Assembly (NCBI GenBank): GCA_016210295.1 | Contig: JACQUM010000089.1 | Coordinates: 1-15,338 of the forward strand | From: Chloroflexota bacterium | GTDB lineage: Bacteria; Chloroflexota; Dehalococcoidia; UBA6926; JACQUM01 | DNA length: 15,338 bases | Direction of reading: 5' to 3' | Shown: positions 7,115 to 13,896 of the stretch, one piece after another | Layout of the letters: the number at the start of each line of letters is the position of its first letter | How positions within the stretch are numbered: position 1 is the stretch's first letter | The notes under the pieces: model-generated | What the model was told of the DNA's origin: nothing | The model's database searches: none | Seen by the model: the letters and a program-made list of their open reading frames with translations, nothing else | Position numbers and translations under genes: made by a program

Positions 7115-7534
7115 ATGGCGAAGCAGGGGGGCTTCACCCTGATCGAAACCCTTATCGCCCTGGGCCTTCTGGGCTTCATCGGCGTGGCCTTCATGTCATC
7201 CATGACCAGCAGCCTCGGTGCGACGGACCTGACCGATGTGCGGGTGACGGGGGAAAACCTGGTCCGCGCCCAGCTCGAGTACATCCGGCGTCAGGCCTAC
7301 TTCCGTCCACCCACTGCCCCCTACCTCATTCCCCCAGAAAACGCCCCCGGTGCTTACGCCGTTCCACCTCCCGGTATCACCCCGCCTCCGGGATACCTCA
7401 TGACGCTGGAGATTGCCCAGTATTGCGACAGCACGGGCTGCTATCCCCTAGACCAGATCGAGCTGGTCACTGCAAAAGTCACGCGCGAGGGGAGGCCTAT
7501 CACCCACGTCTCAAACCTGAAGACCAAGAGGTGA
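7115..7534 (+). CDS. Type IV pseudopilin-like protein (class III signal peptide)
   Basis: This 139-aa protein starts MAKQGG|FTLIETLIALGLLG, a textbook prepilin peptidase site: a short basic leader ending in Gly6, then Phe, with Glu at mature position 5 and a hydrophobic helix continuing to about residue 28. It should be processed and inserted into a type IV pilus or type II secretion pseudopilus. The C-terminal part is short and Pro-rich, with a Cys pair (YCDSTGCYP) that could form a disulfide. ATG 7115 is chosen because it gives the normal 6-residue leader; the frame opens 28 codons earlier inside the HTH gene. GGGGGG lies about 8 nt upstream. It resembles minor pilins such as GspI/PilV, but the exact subtype is uncertain. 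Confidence 0.85.
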   Translation: MAKQGGFTLIETLIALGLLGFIGVAFMSSMTSSLGATDLTDVRVTGENLVRAQLEYIRRQAYFRPPTAPYLIPPENAPGAYAVPPPGITPPPGYLMTLEIAQYCDSTGCYPLDQIELVTAKVTREGRPITHVSNLKTKR

Positions 7535-7546
7535 AGGCGGTTTCAG

Positions 7547-8074
7547 ATGAGAGGTCAAAGGGGATTCACCGTGGTCGAGTTGCTGATTGCCGTAGGGGTG
7601 GCGGGAGCGCTCATGCCTCTGGTCGTCTCCTCCATCTTTCAAATCATCAAGGGGACGGACCACGTCAACAGCAAGACCATCGTTCTGGCGGACGTCAACA
7701 ACGCCTCCACCTGGATCAATAGAGACCTTCCCCAGGGAGAGAAGCTTCTCGACCCGGCGACTCTCACCCCTCTTGTGAACTGTGCTACCGGAACCCAGCC
7801 CAGCGTGCGAGCGGAGTGGTCAGACAAGACTATCTGGGGGGCCGGAGACCCCCTGCACTTCGCAGAGTACCGAAGAGATCCCGGGACGACTCTCCTCCAG
7901 CGAAACTACGACGGCGCAATAAGCATCGTCGGCAGATATGTAACGAACGTCTCCTTCTGTCAGGATGCCGATGGCCTTATCCGTGTAAGCATAACCTCCA
8001 CCGAGGGCAGAACTACTCCTATCTCCAAGGGGCTCTCCTTCCTCGTGAGCCCGCGAACAGGAGGGACACCGTAA
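7547..8074 (+). CDS. Type IV pseudopilin-like protein, GspJ/PilW-like
   Basis: This 175-aa protein begins MRGQRG|FTVVELLIAVGVAG with Gly6, Phe+1 and Glu+5, so it is a prepilin peptidase substrate like the gene before it. The membrane helix runs to about residue 32. The rest is a globular domain with segments such as STWINRDLPQGEKL and RVSITSTEGRTTPISKGLSFLVSPR, which fit the beta-sheet domain of GspJ/PilW minor pilins. That assignment rests on pattern and gene order. It starts 12 nt after the previous stop, with AAGGCGG as Shine-Dalgarno, and its stop codon is directly followed by the next ATG. The three genes are therefore likely one operon building a pilus-tip complex. Confidence 0.85.
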   Translation: MRGQRGFTVVELLIAVGVAGALMPLVVSSIFQIIKGTDHVNSKTIVLADVNNASTWINRDLPQGEKLLDPATLTPLVNCATGTQPSVRAEWSDKTIWGAGDPLHFAEYRRDPGTTLLQRNYDGAISIVGRYVTNVSFCQDADGLIRVSITSTEGRTTPISKGLSFLVSPRTGGTP

Positions 8075-9559
8075 ATGAACCGTAACGAACGGGGCTACAT
8101 CCTCATCATGGTTTTGATCCTGATGGCCGTGGGCACCCTAGCTGTCATACCCACTCTGAACATCGTTACTTCGGGTTTTAAGAGCAAGCAGGTGCAATCG
8201 CAGTTCCTCGCGGCGCAGTACACCAGCGACGCGGGAGCAGAGTTCGCTCTCTGGCAGCTCCTCTACGGAGGCGCAACCTCTCTCCTCACGGGCGATGGAG
8301 CCCAGTCTTCCTGGACAGTGTCCTTAAATGGCGTGGTGGCCCAGGTCATTATTAGAGAAACGGGCGCCACCGTAGACAGAACACTTCAAGTACCCGGGGC
8401 CAGAGACAACAGGGTCCGTCCCAGCAAGACGGTCGTCTGTGACAAAGATGGCGACGGATTCGATGACGAGTGTGAGGACCTGCCTACCAACGGCGGGATG
8501 AAGGCGCGGTACACCGTCTACCTGGAACAAGTCAGCCCAGACACGAGTGTAGGCATTGTAGCCGTCTACGACGAGTTACCCAAAGGCTTCGCTCTCGTCC
8601 CCGGGTCGGTCACCTCACCCGATGGAAGCCTCCCTGGGATCTCGACGGTCACACCCGTCAACATCGGCAGCCCTTCGAATCAAGTCTGGAAATGGGACCT
8701 TGCTGCCTCTCCCGTCTACTTCCAGCGAGGTGAGGTGAAGAAGTTCACCTTCGATGCCACCATTAACAAGAGCAAAGACCGCTACTGCAACGGAGTCTTC
8801 TTGAAGCTCCAAGCGCCACCAAACGAAAAGAGCGGCAAGACCGCCCACGTTCTGGTGGGCACAACCCCTCCCGAAGCATGTGACAGCGGCGGCGGCGAGG
8901 TGGTCAAGTACGTGGACAAGTCACGGACCCCACCCAATACGACGACTATCTTGACCTACGTTGTCAACGTGAACAGCGTTGACCAGAACACCTTGCACAT
9001 AGACAGGCTCAAGGACGTGCTCCCCCAGGGCAGCTTCCAATATTGCAGCCCCACCTATCCTCCCCCTACTCAGGGCCCATCCTGCGATCCCCCGATGTAC
9101 AGGATAGCCAACACGCCCTTTGACCCCGAACCGGAAAACTTCTCTGACGTGACAGGGTTCACCGTATGGAATGACCCACTCCAGACCTACCTGACGGCGA
9201 AAGACCGCTGGGAGCTAATATGGGACGGCCCCGGGGGAGCGGGGTGGGACATAGCGGCAGCGGGACAGGCGGGCGACGTTTTCATCCTGCGCTTCCAGGT
9301 ACAGGCCGCCCCTGTCAAGTCTGGCACCTACTACAACGAGGTCTTCGCCGACGTGGACTGCGCCGCACCTCAGCCCCTCATCACTGAGGGTGTCACCACG
9401 GCACAGGAGTACTGCGCCTCCTACTCCTGGCCTACCGGCGGCGTCGCAGTTCCCAGCTACGACGTCAGGTCGGTCGTCGGTGGCATCACCGCCCAAGGTA
9501 GCGTGTCACTAGACATGGCCACCAACACAGCGCAACTCATCTCCTGGCAGGTGAACTAA
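8075..9559 (+). CDS. PilX/GspK-like minor pilin fused to DUF11-like surface domains
   Basis: This 494-aa protein starts MNRNERG|YILIMVLILMAVGTLAVI. It has a prepilin peptidase-type leader and a hydrophobic helix but no Glu at mature position 5, as in PilX/GspK. QSQFLAAQYTSDAGAEFALW (41-60) is the conserved PilX/GspK-type helix. Residues 123-134 (DKDGDGFDDECE) look like a calcium loop. After it come two segments resembling DUF11/TIGR01451 Ig-like repeats: residues about 145-230 (YTVYLEQVSPDTS...YDELPKGF) and about 293-410 (LTYVVNVNSVDQ...LKDVLPQGS). Multiple cysteines lie in the second part. AGGAGGG lies 9 nt before the ATG. The architecture suggests a calcium-stabilised, tip-located adhesin. 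The pilus ATPase, platform and peptidase genes are not in the window. Confidence 0.8.
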   Translation: MNRNERGYILIMVLILMAVGTLAVIPTLNIVTSGFKSKQVQSQFLAAQYTSDAGAEFALWQLLYGGATSLLTGDGAQSSWTVSLNGVVAQVIIRETGATVDRTLQVPGARDNRVRPSKTVVCDKDGDGFDDECEDLPTNGGMKARYTVYLEQVSPDTSVGIVAVYDELPKGFALVPGSVTSPDGSLPGISTVTPVNIGSPSNQVWKWDLAASPVYFQRGEVKKFTFDATINKSKDRYCNGVFLKLQAPPNEKSGKTAHVLVGTTPPEACDSGGGEVVKYVDKSRTPPNTTTILTYVVNVNSVDQNTLHIDRLKDVLPQGSFQYCSPTYPPPTQGPSCDPPMYRIANTPFDPEPENFSDVTGFTVWNDPLQTYLTAKDRWELIWDGPGGAGWDIAAAGQAGDVFILRFQVQAAPVKSGTYYNEVFADVDCAAPQPLITEGVTTAQEYCASYSWPTGGVAVPSYDVRSVVGGITAQGSVSLDMATNTAQLISWQVN

Positions 9560-9623
9560 ACGCGTCTGCCCGGAACGGACTCCGCCGTCGTCCCCTTGGT
9601 ATGAAGGAGGCGGCTCCGGGCTC

Positions 9624-11087
9624 CTAAGTCATCTCGAGAACGGAACCTTCGGCCGCGAGAGTCGCCTTGTTGGCGTAGTAGTCCAGCAGGCGGCGCATGG
9701 TCCGCGCCGCATCGGCGTAGGTAGCGAAGCAGGCGATCTGGCGTTGGGCCAGCCGGGGGCGAAAATCCAGCGCCTCTCTCTCCCTGCCCGAGCCGGTCAT
9801 CACCGCCATGTAGGGCTTCTCCGTCTGCCCCTTGAACTCCTGGATCATGTCCAGGACCTTTTCCGAGAAGTCGGGCTCGGCGTTGCGCCGGAAGCCCATG
9901 GCGATCCCCACGTCCTGGATGATACCGTCGATGTTGTCGTCCTCGTTCAAGATGTCCAGCATCTGCCGCCCCACCTCCACGGAGGTGAAGCTGGAGGCGT
10001 AGTCCAGGGGGTTCTGATAGCTCCCCCCGACAACGGTGAACCAGGGCGACAGGCGCTGGTAGCTCTCCTCAGTAAGAGGCGGGACGGTCAGGCCCTGCTT
10101 GGCACAGGCGTCCGAGAAGATCACGGAGGGACCGCCGGTCATGGTCATGAGACCCAGCCGGGGCCCACGGGGAGGCTTCACCCAGCACAGCGCCTTCAAC
10201 GTGTTGACCACATCCTCTATGTCGTCCACGCGGATCGCTCCCACCTGGCGGATCATGGCGTCCCACAGAGTCATGGGCTGGGCCAGAGCAGCGGTATGCG
10301 AGGTAGCGGCCCGAGCCCCGTCCGGCGTCTGGCCCCCCTTCCAGATGAGAACGGGCTTCCGGGCCGCAACCTCTCGAAGGGTAGTGAAGAACTTGCGCCC
10401 GTCCCGGACCCCCTCGATGTACATGGCGATGATCTCTGTCTGGGGGTCCTGGCCCAGGTACTCCAGCCAGTCTGCGACGTCGACAACGACGGCGTTGCCC
10501 ATGCTGACGCCCTTGGCGGGCAAAATGCCCGCCTGGTAGGCACCGAGGGTCATCGAGGTGGCATGAGTGCCGGAGCTGGAGATGAAGCTCACCCGGCCCC
10601 CCTCCCCGACGAACTGGTCGCGGCCGCCGCACCGGATACCGGCGGCGGCATTGTAAAGCCCCAGGCAGTTGGGGCCGATAAGGTTCAGATCCGCCTCCCG
10701 AGCGATCCGCACCACCTCATCCTGGAGTTGGGCCCCCATCTCCTCATGGGTCTCCGCGAAGCCGGAGGTGAAGAGGGCGAGGGCTCCCACCTTCAGGTCG
10801 GCGCAGTCTTTCACGATGAGGGGCGAGAACTTCCGGGGCACGGCGCACAGGACGTAGTCGATGGGCTCGGGGACCTCCCGGAGGCTCTTGAGATTGGTGA
10901 TGCCCAGCGCCTGGATGCCGGGTGTCTCGCGCTCATCCACCTGGACGGAGTAGAGCTTGGTGCCGTTCTTGGTGGCGTCCATCATGTTGCGGAGCCAGTT
11001 GTAGTCGCTGGAGCCCTTGTCACCCACGACGGCGATGACGCGGGGTTTGAACGCCCTGTCCAGGTTCTCCTTCCGTCGCTTCTCCAC
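9624..11087 (-). CDS. ADP-forming acyl-CoA synthetase, alpha (CoA-binding) subunit
   Basis: Together with the beta subunit upstream this enzyme interconverts acyl-CoA, ADP and phosphate with acid, CoA and ATP, allowing substrate-level ATP formation. The 487 aa include a CoA-binding Rossmann domain (VIAVVGDKGSSDYNW, then VLCAVPRKFSP and LIGPNCLGLYN at 136-146) and ligase domains with SFISSSGTHATS and MGNAVVVDVADWLEYLGQDP. His264 in RAATSHTAALA corresponds to the phosphorylated histidine of the ACD alpha chain; the usual SHTG reads SHTA. Length matches stand-alone archaeal ACD alpha chains. The start is GTG at 11087, 3 nt after the beta-subunit stop, with GGAGGGG upstream, so the two are translationally linked. 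The substrate (acetyl, propionyl or other) cannot be read from the sequence. Confidence 0.9.
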   Translation of the reverse strand: MEKRRKENLDRAFKPRVIAVVGDKGSSDYNWLRNMMDATKNGTKLYSVQVDERETPGIQALGITNLKSLREVPEPIDYVLCAVPRKFSPLIVKDCADLKVGALALFTSGFAETHEEMGAQLQDEVVRIAREADLNLIGPNCLGLYNAAAGIRCGGRDQFVGEGGRVSFISSSGTHATSMTLGAYQAGILPAKGVSMGNAVVVDVADWLEYLGQDPQTEIIAMYIEGVRDGRKFFTTLREVAARKPVLIWKGGQTPDGARAATSHTAALAQPMTLWDAMIRQVGAIRVDDIEDVVNTLKALCWVKPPRGPRLGLMTMTGGPSVIFSDACAKQGLTVPPLTEESYQRLSPWFTVVGGSYQNPLDYASSFTSVEVGRQMLDILNEDDNIDGIIQDVGIAMGFRRNAEPDFSEKVLDMIQEFKGQTEKPYMAVMTGSGREREALDFRPRLAQRQIACFATYADAARTMRRLLDYYANKATLAAEGSVLEMT

Positions 11088-11090
11088 CGG

Positions 11091-11801
11091 TCACCCCTCC
11101 TTCACAGGCTCCAGCACGACTCGCGCGTCCACGGCCACGGCCCCGCTCTGAGTGGCGACGATGGGGTTCAGGTCGATCTCCGCCAGCTCCGGCGTCGCAT
11201 CGGCGAGCTCCGAGAGCCGCAGGAGAATCTCCTCCAAGGCCTTCAGGTCCACGGGTGGGATGCTCCGAAAGCCGGTCAGCAGCGGATAGCTCTTGATCTC
11301 GCGGATCATCTGGGCGGCGTCCCGCCGCGTGAGAGGCACGATGCGGAAGGCCACGTCTTTGAGGACCTCCACCGCGACGCCCCCCAGGCCGAACATCAGC
11401 ACCGGCCCGAACTGCGGGTCCTTGGACATCCCCGCGATGACCTCGACGCCCGGCGGCGCCATCGGCTGGACCGTGACTCCCTGGATACGGGCGCGGGGCG
11501 CCTTCTCTCTGGCCGAGGCCAAGATCTCGTCGTACGCTTTGCCCACCTCGCTGGCCGACTTTAAGCTGAGCCGGACTCCTCCCACGTCGCTCTTGTGGGT
11601 GATGTCGGGCGAAGCCAGCTTCAGCACGACGGGAAATCCTAGCTCCTTAGCCGTCGCCTGGGCTGCCCGCCGGGAGGCAGCGAGCCGCGTCTCTGTCACC
11701 GGGATCCCCGCCTCCCGAAGGAGCCGCTTGGACTCCTCCTCGGTGAGGACGGCCCGCTCGGCGGCGCGGGCAGCGCCCACGAGTTCAGAAACGGTCGTCA
11801 T
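11091..11801 (-). CDS. ADP-forming acyl-CoA synthetase, beta (ATP-grasp) subunit
   Basis: This 236-aa ATP-grasp_5 protein carries nucleotide binding and the second phospho-histidine step of ADP-forming acyl-CoA synthetases. Visible features are PVVLKLASPDITHKSDVGGV with His69 in the conserved HKSDVGG, GVEVIAGMSKDPQFGPV, FGLGGVAVEVLKDVAF, and the C-terminal EIDLNPI with DARV. Length equals the small subunit of split archaeal enzymes. The ATG at 11801 has AAGGGG about 10 nt upstream. The frame is open to 11963, but a strong promoter at 11894-11923 lies inside that extension, so the longer start is rejected. The gene order beta then alpha gives a two-gene operon. Confidence 0.92.
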   Translation of the reverse strand: MTTVSELVGAARAAERAVLTEEESKRLLREAGIPVTETRLAASRRAAQATAKELGFPVVLKLASPDITHKSDVGGVRLSLKSASEVGKAYDEILASAREKAPRARIQGVTVQPMAPPGVEVIAGMSKDPQFGPVLMFGLGGVAVEVLKDVAFRIVPLTRRDAAQMIREIKSYPLLTGFRSIPPVDLKALEEILLRLSELADATPELAEIDLNPIVATQSGAVAVDARVVLEPVKEG

Positions 11802-11893
11802 ATGAGCCCACCCCTTCAAGAAATCCAAGGCCGCCTCGTCGAGCGCGAAAGAACAGTCTGGGAACGGACAACAAGACGCGGCCGGTGAAGGGA

Positions 11894-11923
11894 ATGGTAG
11901 CAAGCGCACGCCTGCCCTGTCAA
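11894..11923 (-). promoter_or_regulatory. Sigma70-type promoter of the acyl-CoA synthetase operon
   Basis: On the minus strand a perfect TTGACA (11918-11923) is followed after 18 bp by TACCAT (11894-11899), preceded by TGC as an extended -10. Transcription would start near 11887, about 86 nt before the beta-subunit ATG. The promoter lies between the HMA gene stop (11960) and the synthetase, so the synthetase genes form their own unit. Confidence 0.7.
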
Positions 11924-11959
11924 CGAGAACGGAGAGGAGCGGGACTTTGCTTAACCCCC

Positions 11960-12271
11960 TCACTTCCTGTGCGCCAGGAAGTGCCGCGCCTTCCGAAGGA
12001 TAATGACTCGCTTGATACGCTCGGCCAACTCTTCCCCACGGGGTCCGCCGCCTCCATAGCGGACGGTGAAGACCTCCCTGGACTCGTCGAAGGTGAGAGA
12101 GAGAAGACCCGGGGCACCTTCCAGGGCCCTTTTTGACCAGAGGGCTCAGAGGCGACAGAGGAGCCCCTGAACCAGGAGTTTCGTTTCTCGCACGTCCTGC
12201 TGCTCCAGGACAGGGGTGTCCTCCAGCACCTGGACGGCGGGGGCGACACGGAGATTACGCCAGCGAAGCAT
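11960..12271 (-). CDS. HMA-domain metal-binding protein with in-frame TGA at the second CxxC cysteine (candidate selenoprotein)
   Basis: Read through one TGA (12146-12148), this frame encodes 103 residues of an HMA/MerP-type fold. The first strand is KLLVQGLLC. The metal loop is C39-R-L-[TGA]42, the position of the second Cys in GMxCxxC. Then come a helix ALWSKRALEGAPG, strand LLSLTFDES, strand EVFTVRY, helix EELAERIKRVI and a basic tail. Both halves are in the same frame, so no frameshift is needed. TGA is a normal stop in neighbouring genes, so general recoding to Trp is excluded. The first ATG is at 12271, 11 nt after the sortase stop. A GTG at 12193 with GGAG 9 nt upstream would start the protein as VRETKLLVQGLLC, the usual HMA length. 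Selenocysteine insertion is the attractive reading; a nonsense mutation or sequencing error is the alternative. Thioredoxin and SCO genes nearby fit a copper or redox role. Confidence 0.6.
12112..12129 (-). promoter_or_regulatory. Candidate bacterial SECIS hairpin downstream of the TGA
   Basis: Counting from the base after the TGA, nucleotides 17-34 (GGGCCCTGGAAGGTGCCC on the minus strand) fold as GGGC/GCCC plus CCT/AGG with one bulged U and a GGA loop. The loop lies about 24-26 nt after the TGA, within the usual range for bacterial SECIS elements, and begins with G. In E. coli the bulged U is on the 5' side; here it is on the 3' side. A competing 5-bp hairpin at 12126-12145 has a GGUC loop but lies very close to the TGA. 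The structure is seen by eye only. Confidence 0.35.
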
Positions 12272-12282
12272 CGCGGAAGAGC

Positions 12283-13197
12283 CTAGGACACGCCTTCCGG
12301 CAAGGCCACGCCCACCAGGACTGCAGTCACCAGAAAACGGTGGCTGTAGAAGTAGTCGGGCACGCAGGTCACCAGGGTCAGGCTGGGAATATCCGCTGGC
12401 CGGAAGACGTTCACCTCATCGGGAAGGGACACGTCCGTGGAGACCACACGGTACAGGTAGCGCGCATAGCCGGTGTGGACGACGATCTCAACCTTCTGGC
12501 CGTCGCGCAGCAAGCGCGCCACCTCCGGCAGTCTCGTGAAAATGGCGCCCTCGCCCCTCACCGGAGAGCTGATGTGGCCGGAAAAGACGGTGTTCCCCAG
12601 TTCCCCAGGATTCGGGCTGCCGCGGTGGTGGCCCACCTGCTTGATCGCCGTCTCCCAAACGAGCTGGTCTCCCTCCCACTTCGTGTTCAGCTCCATGACC
12701 GTCGAGTCCAGGCCGATGGCCGGGATCACGATGCGCCTCGCGGCTGGCATCTCCTCCATCGTCCGCGGCAAGTCTTTCCAGGAGACGGGGACGAAGCCTC
12801 CCAGCCCTGGGCCTCCTCCCACGGCTACGCCGCTCTTCGCCTGGGACACCAGGGCTGCGAAGTCCCACCCCTCCCCCGGCCTGGGCACCGCGAGCCGCGA
12901 GGGGTCCTCCACCGGGCGCTGCACATCGGCCTCAACAGGAGGTGGCGGTGCCTGCCGGCTCACGTCGTCGAGGAGGGTAACATGCTCGCCAGGAAGCGCA
13001 GTCGTTGCCTCCTTCACCACGACCGACTCCTCGGAGAGGACCGGCTCGGCGCGCACTGCCAGGTTATCGAGCTGGGAGCGCGCAAGGGCGCCCAGGCTGG
13101 CGTAGGCCGTAACGGCGACGAGCAGAGCCCCCCCCGCAGTGACCAGGACGATCCCTGCGATGCTCGACCTTCGGAGTCCGAACGACGCAATCCTCAT
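12283..13197 (-). CDS. Sortase (class D/E-like transpeptidase)
   Basis: Sortases cleave a C-terminal sorting signal and attach proteins to the cell envelope. This 304-aa protein has an N-terminal membrane anchor (about residues 12-33), a long variable Pro-rich linker to about residue 150, then the sortase beta-barrel. Catalytic residues are His208 in NTVFSGHISS, Cys278 in TLVTCVPDY and Arg287 in SHRFLV. The barrel begins with RRIVIPAIGLDSTV, typical of the family. The ATG at 13197 is followed by a basic MRIASFGLRR. AGGA lies about 11 nt upstream, so initiation may be modest. It follows the second TlpA gene by 54 nt and precedes the HMA gene by 11 nt. No sorting-signal protein is seen in the window, so its substrate is unknown. 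Confidence 0.9.
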   Translation of the reverse strand: MRIASFGLRRSSIAGIVLVTAGGALLVAVTAYASLGALARSQLDNLAVRAEPVLSEESVVVKEATTALPGEHVTLLDDVSRQAPPPPVEADVQRPVEDPSRLAVPRPGEGWDFAALVSQAKSGVAVGGGPGLGGFVPVSWKDLPRTMEEMPAARRIVIPAIGLDSTVMELNTKWEGDQLVWETAIKQVGHHRGSPNPGELGNTVFSGHISSPVRGEGAIFTRLPEVARLLRDGQKVEIVVHTGYARYLYRVVSTDVSLPDEVNVFRPADIPSLTLVTCVPDYFYSHRFLVTAVLVGVALPEGVS

Positions 13198-13251
13198 AAC
13201 GTATGAAATCCTACAGTGTTTTCACCTTCCCAGAAAGGCCGAAGCAACGAG

Positions 13252-13818
13252 CTATCCAGATGTCTCGGCGACCAGATCTCGGAGGGCGTCCCTGTCGATA
13301 GCGCCCTCCCAGCGCTTGTGGAGCACGCCCGCGCGGTCGATGAAGAAGGTCACCGGCAGCGCTCCCACACCGTAGTCGACGACGATCTTTCCGGTGGAGT
13401 CCGGACCCACCAGATAAGGTATCCCGAACGCCTGGATGAAGCGCAAGGCATCTGCCTCGGTATCCTGGATGTTCACCCCGATGAAGACCACGCCTGCATC
13501 CTTGCTCTCTTTGTACACTTCGACGAGGATGGGCGTCTCCACCCGGCACGGCGCGCACCACGTCGCCCAGAAGTTCACCACCACCGGCCTCCCGCGAAAG
13601 TCGGAGAGGCGTACCGTCTCCCCGCTGAACAGAGCGAGCTGGAAATCGCGCGCCGGCTCTGTCCCCCGCACCCGGCCGCTGACCCCCAGGCGCTCCCCCC
13701 TGTTGGCGAACCCCCAGGCCAGCAGGACCGTCAGCCCTATCAGCGCCAGGCCGACCAGCGCCAGGCCGACCTGCACCCCGGTGATCCGCTGACGACCCCT
13801 CACCTCTTCTACAGCCAC
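13252..13818 (-). CDS. TlpA/ResA-type membrane-anchored thioredoxin
   Basis: This 188-aa protein has a single N-terminal membrane helix (about residues 15-36) and an extracytoplasmic thioredoxin fold. The redox motif is W-C88-A-P-C91-R in NFWATWCAPCR. The alkyl hydroperoxide/TlpA strand FSGETVRLSDFRGRPVVVNF precedes it, and the cis-Pro loop GALPVTFFID follows. Such proteins reduce disulfides in apocytochrome c or in copper proteins such as SCO and CuA subunits. It is clearly paralogous to the next gene upstream: they share FIGVNIQDTEA and similar flanks but differ in anchor. It starts 78 nt after that gene, with a G-rich hairpin between. Its exact client protein is not readable from the sequence. 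Confidence 0.9.
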   Translation of the reverse strand: MAVEEVRGRQRITGVQVGLALVGLALIGLTVLLAWGFANRGERLGVSGRVRGTEPARDFQLALFSGETVRLSDFRGRPVVVNFWATWCAPCRVETPILVEVYKESKDAGVVFIGVNIQDTEADALRFIQAFGIPYLVGPDSTGKIVVDYGVGALPVTFFIDRAGVLHKRWEGAIDRDALRDLVAETSG

Positions 13819-13864
13819 TTCTCTCCCCTTCGCCTATCGAGTCAGGTCCCTCGCTCCCCGTGCC

Positions 13865-13880
13865 CCCCCCGACCGGGGGG
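13865..13880. repeat. GC hairpin between the two tlpA-like genes
   Basis: CCCCCC-GACC-GGGGGG forms a perfect 6-bp stem, 17-32 nt after the stop of the first TlpA gene. No T-run follows on either strand, so it is not a standard terminator. It could slow exonucleases or modulate expression of the second gene. Only the inverted repeat itself is certain. Confidence 0.55.
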
Positions 13881-13896
13881 CTCACTACTGGAGCAG

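Noticed and set aside
9560..9623. A bidirectional terminator between the pilin cluster and the synthetase gene
   Set aside because: Only 4-bp stems such as GGAG/CTCC are possible and no T-run follows on either strand.
9744..11564. A 606-codon open frame on the plus strand
   Set aside because: It is antisense to both acyl-CoA synthetase genes, is His/Asp/Gly-rich with no recognisable domain, and arises from GC-rich third positions of the real genes.
11802..11963. N-terminal extension of the synthetase beta subunit
   Set aside because: The promoter lies within it, and the ATG at 11801 has a Shine-Dalgarno and starts a normal family N-terminus.
12146..12148. TGA read as tryptophan through an altered genetic code
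   Set aside because: TGA is the natural stop of pyrR, pyrC, carA and the synthetase beta subunit here, with overlapping starts confirming those ends.
12100..12200. A frameshift as cause of the broken HMA gene
   Set aside because: Both sides of the TGA are in the same frame and join into one HMA fold, so no indel is needed.
11920..12249. A 109-codon Ser/Pro-rich minus-strand frame
   Set aside because: It is a different frame of the HMA gene; its composition is unlike a folded protein, and the HMA frame with TGA read-through gives a recognisable domain.
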